32,986 nucleotides of DNA from a virus, in IMG/VR virus record IMGVR_UViG_3300031977_001871, positions 1-32,986 of that record. One strand, given 5' to 3'. Both the position numbers and the translations under genes were made by a program. The stretch's first letter is position 1; each line of letters starts with the position of its first letter. Under the pieces are notes generated by a model. That model was given only the letters and a program-made list of their open reading frames with translations, was not told where the DNA came from and did no database searches. This document shows positions 26,471-32,986 of the stretch, piece by piece.

Positions 26471-26500
26471 GGGAAACTACTCGCGGGACTCGCGTCACGT
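26471..26500. other. GC-rich direct repeat in intergenic gap
   Basis: In the 71-base gap after gp6 the sequence ACTCGCGGG is followed at once by ACTCGCGTC, inside a block much richer in G and C than its surroundings. CGCG can pair with CGCG as a 4-bp stem over a 5-base loop. No U-tract follows. Purpose unknown. Confidence 0.35.
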
Positions 26501-26509
26501 TTTTCATCA

Positions 26510-28381
26510 TTATGAGTATGTTGGGGTTGAGTTAAATCCAACTCCAGCACTCGATTCACCACTTGCGATGGTGTCTGCCTCACCTTTAACCGTTACGTTA
26601 CTCAACTTGATGTCAATTAATTGACCTCTAGAAGAGACGATGTCATTACTGACTGGTGTCACGGTGAAAGCTATGGTAGAATCAGCATTACTTGTATCAG
26701 TAATATTAATTCCATCAATCTTTATTTCTCCAGTACCATAGTTTACAGTTCCTGCTTCTGAGTCTACATAAACTCTGTTTGCACCTGACTGATAGTAACG
26801 TCTTATTTTACCTAAACCGTCATCATCAAAGAACTGTGTATTTACACTATCTCCTGAAACTTTAAAACCTGTTGATTGTAATATACCACCACCTGATGCA
26901 TTGTGTCCATCATGTGGGTGATATAGTCCATTACCAAAAGTTATAGTATAACCTAATGATTTATTTTTGGTAATAATTTGTTCGTATTTTAATTTGACTC
27001 TTGATATACTTGAGAGTATAGAAGAGTTTGCATTATCTATTGCACTAGAAAACTTAGAATATCTAAAGATAGAATCAAATCCATTTAGGAAATTACTATC
27101 ATAATTATCGATTGCAGTTTCTACTGCACTTTCTAGTTCACCTAAACTAACTGTTGCTTCTCTTGGATTGTATTTGAAAACAACATTAAGTATAATGTCA
27201 ATTACTTTTGCATCTACTATGACTGGTCTTACAGTTAATATGTTAAGGTCTCTTAATTTTGCAACCACGTCTGCCTTCTCAGCTGTTGAAAGGTAATTAC
27301 TGTTAACTGGTTTTAATGATAAGAATATCTTACCATACTCGGGTGGATTGTTATCTTCCCCACCCCATATTGCAATTGCATCTGCATTCGGATAGAACTC
27401 TGACACTTTAGATTTGTAGTCATCAAGTGTTACCAGTCTGTTCTGTGATGCATAAGATTTAGATGCTTTGAATTTTATTGATTCAATAGATTCTTTTTCT
27501 GCACCACCATAAGCAGGTGTAACATTTTGTATTGATGCATCTGAGAAACCATTGATGTTATCTACTAGTGCAAAGTTCAAAGCACCATTTGCATGTACCA
27601 CATCTGTTACAAGATATGTGACCTGAATGATATCACCATCAAAAGGTTTTGCACCTAGTGTATCATCTCCGAAATAAAATTCTGTGTATCCATCTTCATT
27701 TTCTTGAGTGAAGTAAACCTTTGCAGTTGTTGTAATTGATGATACGTTTTCTGCTTTAGTGTAAGATGATGTCTTACCATCACTAATCAATTTTACACCT
27801 AAGGTCGTAACATCACTTCTTAAATTTGATAATACAAACTTAGGATTTTTTTCTGTGGAGTCGTATACAAATGTATCGGTTACATAGACACCTTGTTTTA
27901 CATTAACACTTGGATAAACAAAAGTGGTACCATTCTGAGTAGGAGTTACAGATGCTGTTGCAACAAACTCATAGGTTGTTCCGTTATAAACAGTAGAGAA
28001 TCTTTGTCCTCTAGGTAATGTCATAACTGCAGATGATGGAATAGTTCCATCTGCATTCCTGACTCCTACCAAATTAATATCAAAAACTGATGTTGCACTT
28101 GATACACTTGAAGGTGTAAATCCTAAATCTTTTGCACGTGATACTACGTTCTTTCTGATTTGTGCAGAATCTAAAAACATCTCACTAGCTGCAAGGTTAG
28201 TATTGAATGCAGAGATGTGAGATGAATATGCAAGAAGGTCAATTAGTGTTGCAAGGTTAGAACCTTCGAAGTTATAATCCTTGAATGCATCTTGTCCTTT
28301 TAGGAAGTTTTTGAGGTTACTCGATATATCATCGAATCCTATGTCTGTAACGTTGAGTGTTGAACTTTTTACTTTTGCCAT
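26510..28381 (-). CDS. gp6: Baseplate wedge subunit gp6-like, 623 residues
   Basis: Full-length match in type to T4 gp6 (660 residues), the J-like protein that joins baseplate wedges into a ring. The N-terminus has VTDIGFDDISSNLKNFLKGQ, then FEGSNLATLIDLLAYSSHIS and AFNTNLAASEMFLDSAQIRK, with VVSRAKDLGFTPSS, the classic start of this family. The middle has VDNINGFSDASIQNVTPAYG, then ESIESIKFKASKSYASQNRL and VTLDDYKSKVSEFYPNAD. The C-terminal part has VRPVIVDAKVIDIILNVVFK. Its ATG overlaps the gp25 stop (TAATG), so the two wedge proteins are probably made by coupled translation. Confidence 0.93.
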   Translation of the reverse strand: MAKVKSSTLNVTDIGFDDISSNLKNFLKGQDAFKDYNFEGSNLATLIDLLAYSSHISAFNTNLAASEMFLDSAQIRKNVVSRAKDLGFTPSSVSSATSVFDINLVGVRNADGTIPSSAVMTLPRGQRFSTVYNGTTYEFVATASVTPTQNGTTFVYPSVNVKQGVYVTDTFVYDSTEKNPKFVLSNLRSDVTTLGVKLISDGKTSSYTKAENVSSITTTAKVYFTQENEDGYTEFYFGDDTLGAKPFDGDIIQVTYLVTDVVHANGALNFALVDNINGFSDASIQNVTPAYGGAEKESIESIKFKASKSYASQNRLVTLDDYKSKVSEFYPNADAIAIWGGEDNNPPEYGKIFLSLKPVNSNYLSTAEKADVVAKLRDLNILTVRPVIVDAKVIDIILNVVFKYNPREATVSLGELESAVETAIDNYDSNFLNGFDSIFRYSKFSSAIDNANSSILSSISRVKLKYEQIITKNKSLGYTITFGNGLYHPHDGHNASGGGILQSTGFKVSGDSVNTQFFDDDGLGKIRRYYQSGANRVYVDSEAGTVNYGTGEIKIDGINITDTSNADSTIAFTVTPVSNDIVSSRGQLIDIKLSNVTVKGEADTIASGESSAGVGFNSTPTYS

Positions 28382-28806
28382 TATCTTACCCTACTTAAAG
28401 TAACTGTTAATTGTTGTTTATCTAAATTAGTCTGTCTAATTCTGTACGATATCTTTACGTCTACTTCTCCTCTACCAGTTACTTCTCCGAACTTAACTTC
28501 TACTCCTGTAACTCTTGGTTCAAAATCTAAAATAGTTTTTTTAATATCTTCTGCATACTTGTAATGATATCTAGGGTTATCTAATTCAAATAACATCTCC
28601 CTAATATTACTACCAAATCCTGGCTTGAATGGTCTCTCATAATAGTTAGTCATCATGATATTACGTACAGCTCTCTTGACTGCATCGGTATCATACTTTA
28701 ATGATATGTCACCAGTAACTGGATGTGGTCTGAAAAATAAATCTAAGTCTGCGTAGACTTTTTCTGATACTGTTTTCCCACTTGAGTTGATTTCTTTGTA
28801 TGCCAT
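28381..28806 (-). CDS. gp25: Baseplate wedge subunit gp25-like, 141 residues
   Basis: Similar in length to T4 gp25 (132 residues), with the family marks: FFRPHPVTGDISLKYDTDAV, KRAVRNIMMTNYYERPFKPG, FGSNIREMLFELDN, and the conserved EPR motif in ILDFEPRVTGVEVKFGE. Gp25 belongs to the GPW/gp25 family and helps link the wedge to the sheath. A TATAAATA box lies only five bases upstream of the ATG and no Shine-Dalgarno is visible, so the start context is unusual; the MAYK start agrees with the family, so the start itself seems right. Confidence 0.95.
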   Translation of the reverse strand: MAYKEINSSGKTVSEKVYADLDLFFRPHPVTGDISLKYDTDAVKRAVRNIMMTNYYERPFKPGFGSNIREMLFELDNPRYHYKYAEDIKKTILDFEPRVTGVEVKFGEVTGRGEVDVKISYRIRQTNLDKQQLTVTLSRVR

Positions 28807-28811
28807 CTAAC

Positions 28812-28819
28812 TATTTATA
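28812..28819 (-). promoter_or_regulatory. Late promoter, exact TATAAATA, abutting gp25 start
   Basis: Minus-strand TATAAATA, then GTTAG, then ATG. It occupies the 15-base gap between the stop of the 497-residue gene (28822) and gp25. The layout is nearly identical to that at 8696-8711. Confidence 0.7.
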
Positions 28820-28821
28820 CA

Positions 28822-30315
28822 CTAAACTTTGATTATTGAAATACTACTTCCTAAAACAGGGGCAGTATTGAAAATAACATTACTTGAACTGATAGTATAT
28901 GAACCTGTAAGAGGAAGAACACTCTGTTCTTCTCCATCAACAAAGACCTTTACTGTACCAACACCACTTGGTATTGAGAATATAGTAGTATTTCCGTCTG
29001 CAGTAAAACTTGAAACACCCTCATTACTTCCAGCATCATTGAAACTTATGAATCTTTGTATTAGTTTTCCATCTACAACTGTATCTTGATTTTGTTTCTT
29101 AGTCTCTGAATCAATCTGTTGTACTCTTTGTGAATTATCATTATTAGGTGTAACTTGTTGTACACTCATTACACCTTTAATACCAACGATGGTCGGAATT
29201 GCAGGTGGGAATCCTATTAGTTTTAGAAAATCACAAAATGTAAGTGTTAGTATTTCAAATATTTTTCCTAGACCAATTGCACTGAAAAACTTCTTAACAA
29301 TCTTAACCCAATCAAACAACAACTTCTTCTGCCAGTTTTGACAAAAGTCTTGGAATGCAATTTTGATTTCCATAATCTTTTGTTCTAATGATTCTACAGT
29401 TGTTTTAATCTTACCACCGATGATGGATAGTATATTAAACCCAAACACCGATAGTTTGTTCAATGCTTCATCTATCTTCTCACCAATCTCTCTTAGTTCT
29501 TTCATGATAGCTTCTTTTGCAAGTGCAGTAAGATTACCCAAACTTAATTTCTCCAGTAATTCCTTTCGTTTCTTCATAAACTTTTCAATAGCTAAATCTA
29601 CTAATGCACCGATGTCGGGTATGGTGAATAGTTTTATAAGAGACGGTAGACCTAATGCATCCCATATCTCTTCAAACTTATCAATCAACTTTCCAAAAAC
29701 TTTAAACAGTGCATTGTTTAGAAAACCCTGTATCTCTGTTTTGATATACTGCCAAGTCATCTTTGCTTTCCACTCATCACAAAGAACACCGAACTCTGCT
29801 TTCCATGCTCTTAACTTTTCGGGTATTAGGTTATAGAAGAAATCAATCTTTGCAAGTATCTTAGCTCTAATCTCTGACTGATATGTGGGGTCAAAGATTC
29901 TAACAATGTCAATTGCAAGTCCACCAAATTTGAAAATCAAATCTATTGGTATCAACTTCATTATAATTTCTGCAACCTTTCTAGGTATGTAAATGTGAAA
30001 CTCTTGAATCAATTCAGTGATTGCATCGTTAATCTCTTTCTGCCATTCACGTATCTTACCTTTAAAATCCCAATAAGGACTCAACAAGTTTTGTAACTTC
30101 TTAATAAAGTCTTCTATAGTCTTTATAAGTTCCCGTATCTCTTTACGTAAGTCTTCTGTAAGTTCATCTGCCATAGTAACAAGTGCAACTCTAAGTTGAC
30201 TTGGTATTTGTGCAAGTTGATTAAGTGCATTGACTAAGTCTTCCTTAGTTGGTAAGGAAAATATCGTGTCGGGTGAACATCCAAAAGATGTTGGAACTTG
30301 TACTGTGAATGCCAT
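28822..30315 (-). CDS. Helical virion protein with beta C-terminal domain, 497 residues, function unknown
   Basis: Residues about 20-380 are almost wholly helical, rich in Lys, Glu, Leu, Ile and Phe, with long amphipathic stretches (LTEDLRKEIRELIKTIEDFI, MKKRKELLEKLSL, IMKELREIGEKIDEALNKL). Residues about 385-430 are a Gln/Asn-rich linker. Residues about 435-497 form a beta module, FTADGNTTIFSIP..VKVFVDGEEQ..YTISSSNVIFNT, also found in fibre and wedge proteins of this window. The gene lies between the spike (gp5-like) and gp25, and its ATG overlaps the gp5 stop (TAATG), with no separate Shine-Dalgarno. I do not recognise a T4 counterpart. A baseplate hub, tail-tube connector or tape-measure-like role would fit; none is proven. 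Confidence 0.82.
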   Translation of the reverse strand: MAFTVQVPTSFGCSPDTIFSLPTKEDLVNALNQLAQIPSQLRVALVTMADELTEDLRKEIRELIKTIEDFIKKLQNLLSPYWDFKGKIREWQKEINDAITELIQEFHIYIPRKVAEIIMKLIPIDLIFKFGGLAIDIVRIFDPTYQSEIRAKILAKIDFFYNLIPEKLRAWKAEFGVLCDEWKAKMTWQYIKTEIQGFLNNALFKVFGKLIDKFEEIWDALGLPSLIKLFTIPDIGALVDLAIEKFMKKRKELLEKLSLGNLTALAKEAIMKELREIGEKIDEALNKLSVFGFNILSIIGGKIKTTVESLEQKIMEIKIAFQDFCQNWQKKLLFDWVKIVKKFFSAIGLGKIFEILTLTFCDFLKLIGFPPAIPTIVGIKGVMSVQQVTPNNDNSQRVQQIDSETKKQNQDTVVDGKLIQRFISFNDAGSNEGVSSFTADGNTTIFSIPSGVGTVKVFVDGEEQSVLPLTGSYTISSSNVIFNTAPVLGSSISIIKV

Positions 30316-31334
30316 TATGAATTAAGTTTAAGTATGTTTCCGTAAAGACTGATAGTAGGTGCAGTGACTGACAAGTCTTTGATTGATGTAATATCAGTTT
30401 TACCTGTTACATCAATTTGTGCATCACCACCAACGTCTAATTTTGCATCACCTAAAATCTTGACATTTACTTTACCACCGATGTACACTTCGTCATCTTT
30501 ACAGACAACTGTGTATCTATCGTTTACAATTCTAGTTACCTCAGACCCATCATGATGAATCTCATGGAATGTTCCTGACCTGTGTTGAACTGCAATTCTT
30601 TCGTGGTTAAGTGTATCATCTACTTCTAGTAAATGACCTGATTCTGTGAATGTTGTTTTATTGTATGGATACTTAGGTTCTCTTTTTACACCTATATCTG
30701 TGTCTTTGAAATTGTCTAGAGATATTTCTCTATCTTTATAGTTTGGTTTTTCACCTGTATGGTATTTACCTAAATCACTCTCACCTCTCTCTAGTGGATA
30801 ATATGGTAAATCGGATTTAGTTACTTTGTCATTGGTAATCTTACTACCTTTACCTTTGTAATCTATTTCGATTTTGGATGGTAACTTAGGTGACTCTTCG
30901 ATTGATACGTCTAGTCCAAATCCTCTTTGTGATGCATGTTTAGGATTCTCTCCATCGGGTGTATTTTTATAATCTGATTTAGATAACAATCTAGGGTCAT
31001 TAAACCCGTCTGTTGTTTTAGGTCTATATTTTTGTTTGTCATCTTCTCTAGAATATTGTGATGAGATACCAGCAACAACACCTGTGATGACTGGGTCTTG
31101 CATAGCTTTGTCTCTGAAGAACCCCACTACATTTGTACCCTCAGTCAAACCGTGTTGTGTACCAAAACCTGAATGACCTGTAGATGTAGTTGGAAGGATA
31201 ACCTGACACCATGGTAAGTCGGGTGTTGATATCATTTGTTTATCATGAGTGTGATACCCATGAATACGAACACGAACCCTTCCTATCTTTAGAGGGTCAT
31301 GTCTGTCTTCAACTACTCCGTAAAAATTTATCAT
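30315..31334 (-). CDS. gp5: Baseplate hub spike gp5-like, lacking lysozyme, 339 residues
   Basis: The N-terminal OB-fold domain is clear: MINFYGVVEDRHDPLKIGRV, RVRIHGYHTHDK, WCQVILPTTSTGHSGFGTQH and GTNVVGFFRDKAMQDPVITG are typical of gp5/VgrG-type spikes. Residues about 95-230 are a polar linker with many Lys, Asp and Pro. Residues about 230-339 carry the repetitive beta pattern (VYIGGKVNVKILGDAKLDVG, GDAQIDVTGKTDITS) expected for a triple-stranded beta-helix needle. T4 gp5 has a lysozyme domain between these parts (575 residues in all); here no lysozyme segment is present. The start overlaps the gp27 stop (ATGA). In the virion it should form the membrane-piercing needle. Confidence 0.92.
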   Translation of the reverse strand: MINFYGVVEDRHDPLKIGRVRVRIHGYHTHDKQMISTPDLPWCQVILPTTSTGHSGFGTQHGLTEGTNVVGFFRDKAMQDPVITGVVAGISSQYSREDDKQKYRPKTTDGFNDPRLLSKSDYKNTPDGENPKHASQRGFGLDVSIEESPKLPSKIEIDYKGKGSKITNDKVTKSDLPYYPLERGESDLGKYHTGEKPNYKDREISLDNFKDTDIGVKREPKYPYNKTTFTESGHLLEVDDTLNHERIAVQHRSGTFHEIHHDGSEVTRIVNDRYTVVCKDDEVYIGGKVNVKILGDAKLDVGGDAQIDVTGKTDITSIKDLSVTAPTISLYGNILKLNS

Positions 31335-32794
31335 GTTCTTTCACCTTTTTGTGGTGTATCATCAACTCTAACTCTTTCAATTGGTTTTGCAAATGATTCT
31401 TTTACACACTCTAGTATTAACTTAGCAGAATCTTTATTACCTATCTCTAGTGTCATGTCTGTAATCAGATACCTATCATCTGTCTTCTCATCTATTGGCA
31501 TCATACCATCATCGTGAGGAACCTCTGCAGCTGGAATATCTAATTCTACAACTGTACCCACTGATACGTCTGACCTTGCAGACACCTCAACCACAACAAT
31601 ATTCTGTTGTAACTGTTCTAACATTGCTTGTCTCTGTAAACAACTGTTTTCATTGTTGTCTGAATTATATGAGACAAAGACTTCCTTATCGTCTATTTTT
31701 TTTCTATTATCATATGCATGAGGCATTACATAATCATATTTTACTACTGAATTATATGATTCATTTAAACCATCCTCTTCTCCAAGTGTAACAACTTCGG
31801 GTGATACATCTTGGTCTTGTAACATCTTTCCTCTTAATAGTTTCTCAGGCCCTGATTTAATCATAGGGTATCCTGATAAATGGTCTTTCATTGTTTCATT
31901 GAAGTGTTTACTTAAATCAAAGACACTACTCTTTATTGTTTTCGAAATAGGATTTAATGTTTTTAATGTAGATGCAAAACCACCGTTTTGTAAACCTCTT
32001 AGGGTGTTAAAATGTGAAGGTCTATGATACCTAAGTATTTGAGTATTCAAACCAACTTGTTCTTCTTCTCTAGATATCTCTCTACTGTCAACTGAAGACC
32101 TATCTCTATATGTAAATTTTACAGGTGCATTTAACTTTATCATTTCATGTAAAGGCATAAATCTCATTCCACCTGTGAGTGTAGAAAATAAAAAGAATGA
32201 GTTTTTATATGCAATTTTTCTATCTGATGTGTCTGCATTATCTTTACAAAACTCTAGTACACTATTAACATTCCAATTGGGACTAATGAACTGAACATTC
32301 TTTGGTTCTGAATCAACAAACAAATCTAGGTCGTCTCTTTTTGCACCCAACTCATCAATCAAAACATTTGCAAGTACACTGGTCATTGACCCCCTATACA
32401 CTTTAGAAACTCTTTTCTTTAAACCAGTCATCAACATAGGGTCACATATATGTAATGAATAACTTGTGCTTGCTAAATCAACTCTCTGTTCTTTTACAGC
32501 TTTAAACACTCTAAAGTTTTTAGTAATCTTACCTTGTTTAGATATTTGTTCGTCACCTTCAAACTGTGCAATCTCTACAGTGATGTATTCTTGTCCTGTC
32601 ATTCTAAAACTTCTAAGTAAGTTCAATGAATCCAAAATTTGTAGATGTCCTGATACAAATTTTGAGTGAATACTTTCTTGTAGATATATTTTTGTAAAAA
32701 CTTCTGATAAATCAACTGAATCACCAAATTGATTTACTAGTATTATCCCAGTTACTGAAATAGCCTTGGGTTGTATATTTTGATTACCTGACAT
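31331..32794 (-). CDS. gp27: Baseplate hub protein gp27-like, 487 residues
   Basis: Marks of the gp27/gpD hub type: ISVTGIILVNQFGDSVDLSE, VFTKIYLQESIHSKFVSGHL and YITVEIAQFEGDEQ near the N-terminus, then VQFISPNWNVNSVLEFCKDN and YKNSFFLFSTLTGGMRFMPL at about residues 170-215, and at the C-terminus VGTVVELDIPAAEV and DDRYLITDMTLEIG. The gene lies directly upstream of the gp5-like spike, with which gp27 forms the hub complex in T4. It is longer than T4 gp27 (391). The ATG at 32794 overlaps a second in-frame TAA of the preceding gene's tail. No strong Shine-Dalgarno. It forms the cylinder joining tail tube and spike. Confidence 0.9.
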   Translation of the reverse strand: MSGNQNIQPKAISVTGIILVNQFGDSVDLSEVFTKIYLQESIHSKFVSGHLQILDSLNLLRSFRMTGQEYITVEIAQFEGDEQISKQGKITKNFRVFKAVKEQRVDLASTSYSLHICDPMLMTGLKKRVSKVYRGSMTSVLANVLIDELGAKRDDLDLFVDSEPKNVQFISPNWNVNSVLEFCKDNADTSDRKIAYKNSFFLFSTLTGGMRFMPLHEMIKLNAPVKFTYRDRSSVDSREISREEEQVGLNTQILRYHRPSHFNTLRGLQNGGFASTLKTLNPISKTIKSSVFDLSKHFNETMKDHLSGYPMIKSGPEKLLRGKMLQDQDVSPEVVTLGEEDGLNESYNSVVKYDYVMPHAYDNRKKIDDKEVFVSYNSDNNENSCLQRQAMLEQLQQNIVVVEVSARSDVSVGTVVELDIPAAEVPHDDGMMPIDEKTDDRYLITDMTLEIGNKDSAKLILECVKESFAKPIERVRVDDTPQKGERT

Positions 32795-32796
32795 TA

Positions 32797-32986
32797 TTAG
32801 ATTAGTCTTTCGAACTCATCAATCACTCTACCCATTAATGATGGGTTGATAACTTTGATAGACCTTTTTTCCTCGTTTTCATTTAACTCTTTGTTATAAA
32901 AAGTTACAGATGTATAACCTGCTGTAGGAACATTGGTTCTTAAACCATTATCATTTTCATAATAACATACACCATCTCTTGCATCT
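32797..32986 (-). CDS. 3' end of an unidentified gene upstream of the hub, about 62 residues visible
   Basis: The frame is open from the right edge of the window to TAA at 32799-32797. The visible C-terminus reads DARDGVCYYENDNGLRTNVP, then TSVTFYNKELNENEEKRSIK and VINPSLMGRVIDEFERLI. A second TAA follows directly and overlaps the ATG of the gp27-like gene. Position suggests another tail or baseplate protein, since these genes are clustered. Too little is visible to name the family. Confidence 0.7.
   Translation of the reverse strand, partial: DARDGVCYYENDNGLRTNVPTAGYTSVTFYNKELNENEEKRSIKVINPSLMGRVIDEFERLI

Noticed and set aside
28822-30315. Calling the 497-residue helical protein the tape measure
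   Set aside because: Helical content fits, but it lies among baseplate genes, is short for a long contractile tail and has a fibre-type beta module at its end. Not enough to name it.

Overview
The window is 33 kb of AT-rich DNA from a tailed bacteriophage with a contractile, T4-like tail. All 22 genes I accept lie on the minus strand, so transcription runs from right (high coordinates) to left. The baseplate proteins match the T4 plan (hub gp27 and gp5, wedge gp25, gp6, gp8 and a gp7-like protein, plus a very large DUF4815 protein in the gp10 position). The small and repetitive fibre genes are of the kind seen in marine T4-like phages of cyanobacteria and of SAR11. AT-rich base use fits a pelagic marine host, perhaps a pelagiphage or cyanophage relative, but no host gene or tRNA is present to prove this.

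Right part, 32986 to 20574 (baseplate): the 3' end of an unidentified gene, the gp27-like hub, the gp5-like spike without lysozyme, a 497-residue helical protein of unknown role, gp25, gp6, a 161-residue small structural protein, the 1289-residue gp7-like protein, and gp8. Middle, 20532 to 10978: a 2210-residue DUF4815 protein with a polyproline hinge, a 70-residue coiled-coil protein, and a 908-residue tail fibre. Left part, 10954 to 1 (accessory virion genes): two unusual Q/R/Y/N tandem-repeat proteins (one cut by the window edge) bracket eight structural and fibre genes that share modules.

The genes are tightly packed, often with TAATG or ATGA stop/start overlaps. Exact TATAAATA late-promoter boxes stand before gp25, gp8, the 110-residue Ig-like gene and the 533-residue fibre, and a CATAAATA variant stands before the 248-residue fibre. 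One clear intrinsic terminator (TTCG loop, eight U) follows the 136-residue gene. The products should together build the baseplate and the fibres that contact the host. The least explained items are the YxY[HN]N repeat proteins, the C-terminal domain shared by three adjacent genes, late promoters that almost touch the start codon, and a highly structured 5' leader at 7953-8099. No gene-free stretch exceeds 150 bases. I see no tRNA, CRISPR, integrase, insertion sequence or origin.
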